Source: Bacillota bacterium
GTDB lineage: Bacteria > Bacillota > Clostridia > Oscillospirales > QAMX01
DNA length: 9,220 nt
Assembly: GCA_029778935.1 (NCBI GenBank)
Contig: JAKPBM010000190.1
Coordinates: 1-9,220, forward strand
Reading direction: 5' to 3'
The position numbers and the translations under genes were made by a program. Below, in pieces: positions 1 through 6,630 of the stretch. The first letter of the stretch is position 1. Every line of letters begins with the position of its first letter. The notes below the pieces were generated by a model. It did not search any database and was not told where the DNA came from. It saw only the letters and a list, made by a program, of their open reading frames with translations.

Positions 1-432
1 GTCTTTTGCCTCCTTATACAGCTCGGCGGAGATGTGGTTGGTGATTTTAGTGCCGTCAGTGTAGATCATTTTCTCCATGCAGCGCACCAGCAGGGCCATA
101 TCCTGCTCGGCGGAAACGATGTCCGTTTCCACGGCCACATAGTCGGACGCTTCATAAGCGTCCATAATCTCCTGGGGCAGGGGGTAGAGGTCGTCCCGGG
201 CGGCGTGGATGGAGCCTAAAAGGTAGATTTTCGCGCCGGTGGCAGGGTCCGTGGCCGTCCAGAAGGGAAGGGTGGTTCCCTCCTGGGCGTTTTGGCCCGG
301 CTCCGCGGTCTCGGAAACCTGCGTCTGCACCGTGGTGCCGGACGTGGAGCTTTGCGGCTCGCCGGTTTTCTGCCCGCAGGCGGTTAACGCTATGAGCAGC
401 AGCAGGAAAAGGGATAGCAGTCTCTTTTTCAT
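1..432 (-). CDS. TraB/GumN-family lipoprotein (partial, N-terminal 144 residues)
   Basis: The gene starts with ATG at 432 and runs off the left edge of the window, so only the N-terminus is visible. Reading frame: it begins MKKRLLSLFLLLLIALTAC, a lipoprotein signal peptide ending in a lipobox (LTAC) with the lipidated cysteine at residue 19. A low-complexity Ser/Thr/Gln linker follows to about residue 55. From about residue 60 the sequence resembles the TraB/PrgY/GumN family: the motif LLGSIHAARDDLYPLP contains the family's G-x-x-H (Gly73-Ser-Ile-His76) and is followed by a Tyr-Val-Ala-Val-Glu-Thr-Asp strand (Glu102, Asp104). Family members are predicted membrane-associated or secreted metal-dependent hydrolases, but the true substrate is unknown. 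A Shine-Dalgarno AAAGGAGA (438-445) supports the start. It lies 41 bases after spoIIR on the same strand, so the two are probably co-transcribed. The family call is fairly firm; the function is not. Confidence 0.75.
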   Translation of the reverse strand, partial: MKKRLLSLFLLLLIALTACGQKTGEPQSSTSGTTVQTQVSETAEPGQNAQEGTTLPFWTATDPATGAKIYLLGSIHAARDDLYPLPQEIMDAYEASDYVAVETDIVSAEQDMALLVRCMEKMIYTDGTKITNHISAELYKEAKD

Positions 433-473
433 AGGGGTCTCCTTTCGCGGCCCCTTTTAGAAGGCCGGCAGGG

Positions 474-1070
474 TTATGAAAGTCGGGCTTTCAGGGCGTA
501 GAACCACTCGAGAATTTTAAATTTAATCTTTACGCCGGCGGTTTTCCCCTGTATCAGGCCGGCCTGTTCAGCAAGATTTTTTACGTTGGTGACAGACGAC
601 GGGGCGCACAGGGGCGGATACATAACGCACCACCAGTTGGCCCCCTTGCCGTCTCCCAGCCGGATGCGGAGAGTTGTATATTCGCCGGCGGGCAGGGAAA
701 AGCCCTCGTATTCCCGCTCGGGGAAGATTTCCGTTTCCAAAGTGGCGGTGACGGCCAGGTCTTCCCGTCCCCTTCGGGCCAGTTCGTCCTCCGCCAGAGC
801 CGTAATTACGGGGAGGGCCGCCGTCATCAGCAGGCGGGCCTCCTCCGTGGTTTCAGGCACAGGGGCGAGGGAAAAGAAGTCGCTTAACAGCCGGTCGCGA
901 ACGGCCAGTTTCACCGCCTGGTCTTCTTCCGAGTCGGAAGCGGCGGAGATATGCAGCCGGATCAGCCCTTTGGCCAGCCCGTGCTGCTGGGCAAACACGG
1001 AAACGAGAATGCACACAATCAGCCCGATGAGAACAGCCAATTCGAGACGCAAAAGTATCGTTTTTTTCAT
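474..1070 (-). CDS. spoIIR: Stage II sporulation protein R (SpoIIR)
   Basis: The product has 198 residues. SpoIIR is made in the forespore under sigma-F and exported to the intermembrane space, where it triggers SpoIIGA to process pro-sigma-E in the mother cell. Residues 9-27 form one hydrophobic segment (signal/anchor). The family hallmark is at about 37-59: IRLHISAASDSEEDQ followed by a Lys-Leu-Ala-Val-Arg-Asp stretch. The second conserved block, NWWCVMYPPLC, is at 145-155. The length fits the family. The frame stays open upstream to a TTG at 1109 and an ATG at 1103, but I chose ATG at 1070: it begins MKKTILL, it has AAGGAAAGGT (1081-1090) upstream, and the sigma-F-like promoter lies over the earlier codons. 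The gene sits between a MATE transporter and a GumN-like lipoprotein. Confidence 0.93.
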   Translation of the reverse strand: MKKTILLRLELAVLIGLIVCILVSVFAQQHGLAKGLIRLHISAASDSEEDQAVKLAVRDRLLSDFFSLAPVPETTEEARLLMTAALPVITALAEDELARRGREDLAVTATLETEIFPEREYEGFSLPAGEYTTLRIRLGDGKGANWWCVMYPPLCAPSSVTNVKNLAEQAGLIQGKTAGVKIKFKILEWFYALKARLS

Positions 1071-1097
1071 CCTACCAGCCACCTTTCCTTGCAAAAA

Positions 1098-1127
1098 GAG
1101 CATACCCAAGGATGGGGCCGGTTATAC
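1098..1127 (-). promoter_or_regulatory. Candidate sigma-F promoter of spoIIR
   Basis: Read on the minus strand, GTATA (1123-1127) is followed after 15 bases by GGGTATGCTC (1098-1107). This resembles the sigma-F consensus (GTATA, 14-16 bases, GGnnAnAnT), with some mismatches in the distal -10 part. Transcription would begin near 1091, giving a leader of about 20 bases that contains the Shine-Dalgarno and leads to the ATG at 1070. Known biology, with spoIIR as a classic sigma-F target, supports the reading. It was found by eye. Confidence 0.55.
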
Positions 1128-1149
1128 AAAAACGGTAAAAATGTTGTCT

Positions 1150-2538
1150 TTAGGAAGCGGGAATTTCGCTTTTCCCTTTAGATAAGACGGGTTTTTTGTC
1201 GGGGTCGTCTTCTTTTAAGCGTTTCAGCGTCAGAATGCGCGGGATGTAGAATGCGCTGCGCACCACCCAGTCCATCCCCATGGCCAGGGCGATGCCCCGC
1301 GGGCCCATGCCCAGGTACACGCCCAGCACCCAGGCGCAGCCGACGCGCATGAGCCACATGGACGAAACGGACACGGCCGTGGAGTACACCACGTCGCTGA
1401 CAGCCCGAAGGCCGTTGGACGTGACGAAAGCAAATGGCCAGATGAGGGGGATCATCACCAGATACAGCCTTAAAATCTGGATGGCCACCGGGGCGGCGGA
1501 TTCCGTCGGCTTATACAGGCTCACAAGGAACGGGACAATCCAGTACACCACAAAGGAGATGCTGGACATAAGCGCCATGGCCAGCAGCACGCAGCGCAGA
1601 AGCATCTTCTTCGCCGTTTTGAACAGCCCCGCGCCGTAGTTCTGGCCCACCAGGGTGGTCACCGCGATGGCAAAGGCGTTGCCCGGGATGCAGAACAGGC
1701 CGAACATGGAGTTGGCAATGACCGTGCCGGCGATGTTGTGGGTGCCCATGCCGGAGAGGAACACCTGCGTGATGATTTTGCCGCACTGGAACAGCAGCGC
1801 GTCCAGCCCCGAGGGCAGGCCGATTTTAAACACCGGCAAAAGGATGCTCTTTTCGGGCTTCATGTTGGACAGGGAGAAGATGCGCGCCGAGTTGCTGCGG
1901 ATGGTCAGAATCACCATAATCGTCACGCCGGAAAGCCAGCCGATCATGGTCGCCAGCGCGATGCCGGCCACGCCTTTTTCGAACACGTATGTAAACACGC
2001 AGTTCAAAGTCACGTTGATTACGTTGATGAGCAGCGCGATGCGCATGGGGGTGCGCACGTTGCCCTGGCCCCGCATGCTGCCGGCAAGGGTGGAGTACAG
2101 GCCGATTAAGGCGTAGTTGATTGCCGTGATGCGGAAGTAGATAAGGCCGTTGGCCCGCACGTCCGTAGCGACGCCGGGGTAGAGGGTGTCGAAGATAAAG
2201 GTGCTGAAGGCCTCCGCCAGAATGCTCACCGTCAGCATAATGGCGACGATGACGAAAGAGGCCTGGCCGATGGTTTTAAAGATGCCTTCCCGGTCATTCT
2301 GCCCCATCCGCTGGGAGACGATGACCGTGGCGCCGGTGGCGACGGCGGCGAACACGTTGACAAGGAGAATGTTGATGCTGTCCACCAGGCCGACGGCGGA
2401 AACCGCCGCGTCGCCCACATGGCTGACGACGATCATGTCGGCCAGACCGACGAGAGAAGAAAGAGCCTGCTCAATGAGTATAGGCCAGAGCAGGCGAAAA
2501 ATTTGCCTATTATTGACAGGAATCAATGCCAACGACAT
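1150..2538 (-). CDS. MATE family multidrug efflux transporter
   Basis: The product has 462 residues, the normal length for MATE (multi antimicrobial extrusion) proteins. These export drugs or metabolites across the cytoplasmic membrane using a Na+ or H+ gradient. The protein is almost wholly hydrophobic, with about twelve membrane segments in two repeated halves. The first half opens with RQIFRLLWPILIEQALSSLV (11-30) and contains VATGATVIVSQRMGQND (66-82) and GSMRGQGNVRTPM (153-165). The second half contains the family's T-L-V-G-Q-N-x-G-A-G segment. The C-terminal tail is short and charged. The start is ATG at 2538, with GGGAAG a few bases upstream. The gene follows the LTA-synthase-like gene by 25 bases and probably shares its transcript. 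The substrate cannot be told from sequence. The subfamily is likely the NorM/DinF-like bacterial type common in Bacillota. Confidence 0.92.
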   Translation of the reverse strand: MSLALIPVNNRQIFRLLWPILIEQALSSLVGLADMIVVSHVGDAAVSAVGLVDSINILLVNVFAAVATGATVIVSQRMGQNDREGIFKTIGQASFVIVAIMLTVSILAEAFSTFIFDTLYPGVATDVRANGLIYFRITAINYALIGLYSTLAGSMRGQGNVRTPMRIALLINVINVTLNCVFTYVFEKGVAGIALATMIGWLSGVTIMVILTIRSNSARIFSLSNMKPEKSILLPVFKIGLPSGLDALLFQCGKIITQVFLSGMGTHNIAGTVIANSMFGLFCIPGNAFAIAVTTLVGQNYGAGLFKTAKKMLLRCVLLAMALMSSISFVVYWIVPFLVSLYKPTESAAPVAIQILRLYLVMIPLIWPFAFVTSNGLRAVSDVVYSTAVSVSSMWLMRVGCAWVLGVYLGMGPRGIALAMGMDWVVRSAFYIPRILTLKRLKEDDPDKKPVLSKGKSEIPAS

Positions 2539-2549
2539 CCGTTTCTTCC

Positions 2550-2563
2550 CGGCGCGCGCGCCG
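2550..2563. repeat. 14-bp perfect G/C palindrome between two genes
   Basis: CGGCGCGCGCGCCG is its own reverse complement. It begins immediately after the stop codon of the LTA-synthase-like gene and ends just before the Shine-Dalgarno of the MATE gene. In RNA it could fold to a five-pair stem with a CGCG loop. No T-run follows, so it is not a standard terminator. Confidence 0.6.
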
Positions 2564-4282
2564 TTATTTTTTCGTAATGCTGTATCCTTCTCCCATCGTC
2601 CGGTCGTAGGTCAGAAGATCCAGGCCTTTATGCTCCGGCCGGTCGGGTTGGTACGGGGTGGTGTAGACGGGCGTTTCCGCCATAAAGGAGAGGACGGTTT
2701 CCGAGAACCGGTCGGCCGCACCGGATGCCGCCGTGCGCAGCATCACATGGGGCAGGTAGAACAGGGAAACGGGGCCTTTCGGGAAGGCGGAAAAGTTTGC
2801 CTTGAAGTTGGCCCAGACGGCGTAGGGCTGCTCAAACAGGGTCTGGCAGTTGGTTTCGTCCAGGCCGAGGCGGTCGTAAATGCTTCCGTTCTGGCCCAGG
2901 AAGGGGTAGTGGTCACCGACGAAAAAGAGAAGCGTCGGCTCGTCCAGCGTTTTAAGATTATCCAGAAACTCGTTCAACCGCTCGTTGGAGTGGGCGAGGC
3001 CTTCCAGGTAGTAGGAAAATTCGCTTTCCGCCGAGAGGGGGTCGTCCTCGTCGTAGTAGGGCTGGTGGTTCTGCATGGTGGTGATAAAGAGGTAGGCGGG
3101 CTGCTGGGTTTCCTTCAAGATGGAAACCGCCGTGTCAAAGAGGAACCCGTCGTCGCAGTAGGAGCGGAAACGGTGTTCGTCCACCGGCAGGTCTTCCTCA
3201 AACAGCAGCCGGTCAAACCCCAGCCGGGGGTAGAGTTCGTTTCGGTCGTAGAAGCCCGCTTCAAAGGGGTGGAGGTACACGGTGGCGTACCCTAGGCTTT
3301 TGAACAGAGTCGGCATGGCGCCGCTTTCGTTCCGGGTTACTTCCTTGTGGGGGAAGACGGGGTCGGCCAAAGAGGCGACGGGCAGCCCCTGCAGAAGCTC
3401 AAACTCGCTGCGGATGGTGTACCCGCCGAAGGTGGGGACCACCGCCGTGCCGACGAAGCCTTCCTTTTTCATGCGGTCCAGAGCGGAATAGATGCCCTCG
3501 GGCACGCTGTCTTTGGAAAGCCTTCGAAAGTCGGCGTAGGATTCGGACATGACAAAAATTATGTTGGGCAGTTTGGCTTTCCCCGGTGTTATGGAGACGG
3601 GCAGAAGCACGGCCTCCACGGCTTCTTCGCCGTAATCTTCCGGCTCTTCAGGCCGCAGGGTAAGCACCTGGGACAACTCGCTTGCCCAGAAGGCGACCAT
3701 GTTGTTGTTTTCAAACTTGGCGGCGGCCATAAACTTGTTGCCGGACACGCGGGTGTCCACGTCGAAGGCGGCAAACACCGTCTGGGACAAGGGCGTGCCC
3801 AGAATCATGTAAACAAGGGCCAGGCAGACGACACCCCAGAGAATCCGGTGGGATTTCGGGCCGGAAACTTCCGCCTTTGTCCGCCAAAGCAGCACGATAA
3901 AGGCCGTAAGAAGCGCAAAAGCAATGAAGATGGGCCACGTAACCCGAAGCCTTGCCATGGAGGCCACGGTGTTGAACTTGCCCGTTAAGGCCAGGTCCTG
4001 GGGGATAAAGTGGCTGCCGGAAATGTCGTATTTGAAAAACTCCACGCAGGAGATGACAAACAGCGGGACGCCGCTGGCCAACGCAGCCACCCATCCTCTC
4101 CGGAAGGCAAACAGGAAAACGCCGTACAACAGGCCCACAAACAGGCAGTCAAACAGGAAAACGCCAGGCTTTTGCGTGAAAAACTCGCCCAAGGCGCCAA
4201 AACTTTGCATTTGGTTGTATTCGACAACAAGAACAAGAAAAACGGGAAACAAAGATAAAAGAGTAATCTGTAATTTTTTCAT
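2564..4282 (-). CDS. LTA synthase family protein (phosphoglycerol transferase/sulfatase fold)
   Basis: The 572-residue membrane enzyme is of the LtaS/alkaline-phosphatase-superfamily type. Relatives transfer glycerol-phosphate from phosphatidylglycerol onto a lipid or glycan outside the membrane. Residues 1-165 hold about five hydrophobic segments (near 5-22, 38-60, 64-82, 114-133, 148-165). The extracellular sulfatase-fold domain starts at about 238. NIIFVMSESY supplies the metal-binding Glu247. The block FGGYTIRSEFELLQG carries Thr289, aligned with the catalytic threonine of LtaS. TTMQNHQPYY (His406) and FFVGDHYP (Asp457, His458) supply the other metal and substrate ligands. The ORF is open back to 4435, but ATG at 4282 begins MKKLQITLL and lets the first membrane segment start the protein. 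The upstream extension overlaps the promoter region and is not membrane-like. The ribosome-binding site is weak. It is the first gene of the leftward cluster. Whether it makes lipoteichoic acid or modifies another glycan is undecided. Confidence 0.88.
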   Translation of the reverse strand: MKKLQITLLSLFPVFLVLVVEYNQMQSFGALGEFFTQKPGVFLFDCLFVGLLYGVFLFAFRRGWVAALASGVPLFVISCVEFFKYDISGSHFIPQDLALTGKFNTVASMARLRVTWPIFIAFALLTAFIVLLWRTKAEVSGPKSHRILWGVVCLALVYMILGTPLSQTVFAAFDVDTRVSGNKFMAAAKFENNNMVAFWASELSQVLTLRPEEPEDYGEEAVEAVLLPVSITPGKAKLPNIIFVMSESYADFRRLSKDSVPEGIYSALDRMKKEGFVGTAVVPTFGGYTIRSEFELLQGLPVASLADPVFPHKEVTRNESGAMPTLFKSLGYATVYLHPFEAGFYDRNELYPRLGFDRLLFEEDLPVDEHRFRSYCDDGFLFDTAVSILKETQQPAYLFITTMQNHQPYYDEDDPLSAESEFSYYLEGLAHSNERLNEFLDNLKTLDEPTLLFFVGDHYPFLGQNGSIYDRLGLDETNCQTLFEQPYAVWANFKANFSAFPKGPVSLFYLPHVMLRTAASGAADRFSETVLSFMAETPVYTTPYQPDRPEHKGLDLLTYDRTMGEGYSITKK

Positions 4283-4388
4283 GTAAATCACCGGTCTTTC
4301 TGCTGGCCTTTCTGCCTTTTGTCGGCTTACAGCATCGAAATTTCCGAGTTTTTCGCAGAGAACGACCCGCCTAAGCCCGCACTCTACT

Positions 4389-4417
4389 ATTGTAACATGT
4401 TTCAACGGGTCTTGCAA
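4389..4417 (-). promoter_or_regulatory. Candidate sigma-A promoter for the LTA-synthase-like cluster
   Basis: On the minus strand, TTGCAA (4412-4417) and TACAAT (4389-4394) are separated by exactly 17 bases. The -10 box is preceded by TGT, giving an extended TGn element. The predicted start near 4382 leaves a leader of about 100 bases before ATG 4282. This is the best vegetative promoter match I saw in the window. Confidence 0.6.
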
Positions 4418-4565
4418 GAACGCCCCTTCCGGCAATGTTCATAAAACCGAAGGGCCCAAAGCCTGTGTTTTATACCTTGCCGGATTCTTGCCAAAGTCCG
4501 CCGGGAGCGCTTCCCCAAAGGGCGCGGAAAACGCGCCGGGTTTCAAAAATCTTTCTTTTTTGCCC

Positions 4566-4594
4566 TTGCGCCAAAAGCATAAATAAGGTAAAAT
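4566..4594 (+). promoter_or_regulatory. Candidate promoter for the fucI operon
   Basis: TTGCGC (4566-4571) and TAAAAT (4589-4594) are separated by 17 bases. The -10 box matches the consensus at five of six positions and the -35 box at four. It would give a leader of about 155 bases before fucI. The -10 box is embedded in the AAATAAGG direct repeat (4581-4598), a possible regulator-binding site. Confidence 0.4.
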
Positions 4595-4598
4595 AAGG
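4581..4598. repeat. Tandem AAATAAGG direct repeat
   Basis: AAATAAGG occurs at 4581-4588 and again at 4591-4598, a 10-base period close to one DNA helical turn. The pair overlaps the candidate -10 box upstream of fucI. Confidence 0.45.
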
Positions 4599-4674
4599 GT
4601 GAACTCCGCCCAAAAGTTGGCAGGCTTTTTCAATGCGCCTTTTTGCAAAACGGCGGGGGATTTTAGCTTACCTA

Positions 4675-4710
4675 CCGGGCTTTGGCGTACCTTACATAAG
4701 CCCGGACAAT
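4675..4710 (+). promoter_or_regulatory. Alternative weak promoter with inverted repeat near fucI
   Basis: TTGGCG (4682-4687) and GACAAT (4705-4710) are 17 bases apart, each matching the promoter consensus at four of six positions. An inverted repeat, CCGGGC (4675-4680) and GCCCGG (4700-4705), brackets the -35 box and spacer, and CTTA-CA-TAAG lies inside it. This could be an operator, or a small stem in the leader made from the upstream promoter. The call is tentative. Confidence 0.25.
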
Positions 4711-4754
4711 CTGGTTCTGTCGGCAATTTCTTTCATGAAACGGAGGAGCTTTGA

Positions 4755-6536
4755 ATGAAGAATTTGATTGGAGAGTATCCGGCAATTGGTATTCGACCGA
4801 TTATCGACGCTCGTCAGAACGGTGTCCGCGAAGGGCTGGAAGACCAGGTCATGAACATGGCCAAGAACGTGGCCAAACTGCTGTCTGAAAAGCTGCGGTA
4901 TCCCAACGGCGAACCGGTTCGCTGCGTGATTGCCGACGGTACCATCGGCCGCGTCGCCGAAGCCGCCGCCTGCGAAAAGAAGTTCGCGGAAAACAACGTA
5001 GGCGTCACCATCTCCGTCACCGCCTGCTGGTGCTACGGCACGGAGACCATCGACATGCATCCCACCCGCCCCAAGGCCATCTTCGGCATGAACGCCACCG
5101 AGCGTCCGGGCGCTGTTTATCTTGCCGCGGCGCTGGCTGGCCACAACCAGAAGGGTCTGCCCGCCTTCTCCATCTACGGCCATGACGTGCAGGACGCCAC
5201 CGCCACGGGCATTACGCCGGACGTGGAAGAAAAGCTGCTCCGGTTTGCCAGAGCGGGCCTGGCCGTCGCCATGATGCAGGGCAAGAGCTATTTGGCCATC
5301 GGCGGCACGAGCATGGGCATTGCCGGCTCCACGGTCGACCCCAACTTCTTCTATGACTACCTCGGCATGCGCAACGAGTTTGTCGACATGAGCGAAGTTG
5401 CCCGCCGCATGGAACTGGGCATCTACGACCACGAAGAATATGAACGCGCTCTGGCCTGGACGAAGGCCAACTGCCCCGAAGGCGAGGATTTAAACGAGCC
5501 CGCCAAGCAGCACACCAGAGAGCAGAAGGATAAAGAATGGGAAGACTGCGTCAAGATGGCGCTGATTGTCCGCGATTTGATGGAAGGCAACCCGAAGCTT
5601 GCGGAAATGGGCTGGAAGGAAGAATCCCTCGGCCACAACGCCATCGCCGCCGGCTTCCAGGGCCAGCGCCAGTGGACCGACTTCCGCATCAACGGCGACT
5701 TCATGGAAGCCATCTTAAACAGCAGCTTTGACTGGAACGGCATCCGCTCGCCCTACATTGTAGCCACCGAAAACGACAGCTTAAACGGCGTGGCCATGCT
5801 GTTTGGCTATCTGCTTACGAACACGGCCCAGGTGTTCTGCGACGTGCGCACCTACTGGAGTCCCGACGCCGTCAAGCGCTGCACCGGCAAGGAACTCACC
5901 GGCCTGGCCGCCAACGGCGTTATCCACCTTATTAACTCCGGCGCGGCCGCCCTGGACGGCTCCGGCCAGATGGAGAAAGACGGCCAGCCGGTGATGAAGC
6001 CCTTCTGGGAGATCACCGAAGAAGAGGCTAAGAAGTGCCTCGAAGCCACCACCTGGGGCCCGGCCAACCTGGGTTACTTCCGCGGCGGCGGCTTCTCCTC
6101 CACCTTTATGACCAGAGGCGGCATGCCCATGACCATGGCGCGCGTCAACATCATTAAGGGCCTTGGCCCCGTCCTGCAGATTGCCGAAGGCTACAGCTGC
6201 GATCTGGACCCCGAAGTGGCGGAGCACATCTGGAGACGCACCGACCGCACCTGGCCGACCACCTGGTTTGCCCCGCGGCTGGACGAGACCAACCCGGCGT
6301 TCGCCGACGTCTACTCCGTCATGAACAACTGGGGCGCCAACCACTGCTCCCTGTCCTACGGCCACATCGGCGCCGATCTGATCACGCTGGCTTCCATGCT
6401 GCGCATCCCGGTGGCCATGCACAACGTGCCCACGGAGAAGCTGTTCCGTCCCTCCATGTGGGGCGCTTTCGGCACGAAGGATCCGGAAGGCGCCGACTAC
6501 CGCGCCTGCACGACGCTCGGACCTCTGTACCGCTAA
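4755..6536 (+). CDS. fucI: L-fucose isomerase (also acts on D-arabinose)
   Basis: The 593-residue cytoplasmic enzyme interconverts L-fucose and L-fuculose. FucI enzymes also commonly convert D-arabinose to D-ribulose. The length closely matches E. coli FucI (591). Its catalytic/metal-binding residues Glu337, Asp361 and His528 align with Glu339 ([10 protein letters not shown]), Asp363 (VFCDVRTY) and His530 (NNWGANHCS), a constant offset of two. Other family segments are [19 protein letters not shown] near the N-terminus, [17 protein letters not shown] (87-103), and the C-terminal [13 protein letters not shown]. The start is ATG at 4755, with an excellent Shine-Dalgarno GGAGGAG (4742-4748). It leads the rightward operon and is followed by a hairpin before araB. 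Family identity is very secure. The preferred physiological substrate is open, because the kinase next to it is of the ribulokinase type, not FucK. Confidence 0.96.
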   Translation: MKNLIGEYPAIGIRPIIDARQNGVREGLEDQVMNMAKNVAKLLSEKLRYPNGEPVRCVIADGTIGRVAEAAACEKKFAENNVGVTISVTACWCYGTETIDMHPTRPKAIFGMNATERPGAVYLAAALAGHNQKGLPAFSIYGHDVQDATATGITPDVEEKLLRFARAGLAVAMMQGKSYLAIGGTSMGIAGSTVDPNFFYDYLGMRNEFVDMSEVARRMELGIYDHEEYERALAWTKANCPEGEDLNEPAKQHTREQKDKEWEDCVKMALIVRDLMEGNPKLAEMGWKEESLGHNAIAAGFQGQRQWTDFRINGDFMEAILNSSFDWNGIRSPYIVATENDSLNGVAMLFGYLLTNTAQVFCDVRTYWSPDAVKRCTGKELTGLAANGVIHLINSGAAALDGSGQMEKDGQPVMKPFWEITEEEAKKCLEATTWGPANLGYFRGGGFSSTFMTRGGMPMTMARVNIIKGLGPVLQIAEGYSCDLDPEVAEHIWRRTDRTWPTTWFAPRLDETNPAFADVYSVMNNWGANHCSLSYGHIGADLITLASMLRIPVAMHNVPTEKLFRPSMWGAFGTKDPEGADYRACTTLGPLYR

Positions 6537-6540
6537 ACCG

Positions 6541-6608
6541 AAGCATCCAAACCGGGCGGAGGCGAAAGTTCCGCCCGGTTTGTCCTTTTAAAATTTCGCC
6601 GGATGCTT
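6541..6608 (+). repeat. Nested inverted repeats spanning the fucI-araB gap
   Basis: AAGCATCC (6541-6548) is the exact complement of GGATGCTT (6601-6608), enclosing the terminator-like hairpin. A competing local stem, GCCGG (6598-6602) with CCGGC (6611-6615), shares bases with the distal arm and ends directly before the araB ribosome-binding site (6616-6624). The two folds are mutually exclusive. Confidence 0.5.
6549..6581 (+). terminator. Terminator-like hairpin between fucI and araB
   Basis: AAACCGGGCGGA (6549-6560) pairs perfectly with TCCGCCCGGTTT (6570-6581) around a nine-base loop. It is followed by GTCCTTTT, a short interrupted T-run. It lies 12 bases after the fucI stop. It may terminate part of the transcripts, or act as a stabilising end for fucI mRNA so that fucI exceeds araB. 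Confidence 0.65.
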
Positions 6609-6630
6609 GGCCGGCAAAGGAGAGAAAGCA

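Larger units (their letters stand above)
4283..4754. other. Divergent intergenic region without a convincing gene
   Basis: These 472 bases separate the leftward LTA-synthase-like gene from rightward fucI. They hold one good leftward promoter, candidate rightward promoters, an AAATAAGG direct repeat, a CCGGGC/GCCCGG inverted repeat, and a small GGCGCG-gaaaa-CGCGCC hairpin at 4521-4537. The region is visibly more A/T-rich in patches than the flanking genes. A minus-strand open frame at 4439-4726 starts with TTG, lacks a recognisable domain or good ribosome-binding site, and is probably chance. I found no riboswitch or regulator-binding site that I can name. Confidence 0.6.

Noticed and set aside
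2186..3295. 369-codon plus-strand open frame opposite the MATE and LTA-synthase-like genes
   Set aside because: It spans the junction of two real opposite-strand genes. Its first part is a Met/Thr/Ser-rich shadow and its second a Gly/Val-rich shadow.
4283..4435. 51-residue N-terminal extension of the LTA-synthase-like protein
   Set aside because: The extension is hydrophilic, overlaps the extended -10 promoter at 4389-4417, and precedes a clean MKK-plus-membrane-segment start at 4282.
4590..4615. T-box-like string AGGGTGAACTCCGCCC upstream of fucI
   Set aside because: It only loosely resembles the T-box sequence AGGGTGGNACCGCG, has no specifier stem or terminator pair, and a T-box is not expected for a sugar operon.
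4643..4660. Possible cre (CcpA) site at TTGCAAAACGGCGG
   Set aside because: The left half has one base too many relative to the cre consensus and the right half lacks the expected WWCA portion.
4439..4726. 95-codon minus-strand open frame in the divergent intergenic region
   Set aside because: It starts at a TTG without a good ribosome-binding site, has a compositionally odd product with no recognisable domain, and lies over candidate promoters of fucI.
4692..5432. 246-codon minus-strand open frame opposite the start of fucI
   Set aside because: This shadow of fucI has a low-complexity Ala/Gly/His/Val-rich product and no domain.
6607..6630. Upstream in-frame TTG start for araB
   Set aside because: The ATG at 6631 has a strong Shine-Dalgarno six bases upstream and matches the family N-terminus. 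The extension would encode the Shine-Dalgarno itself.
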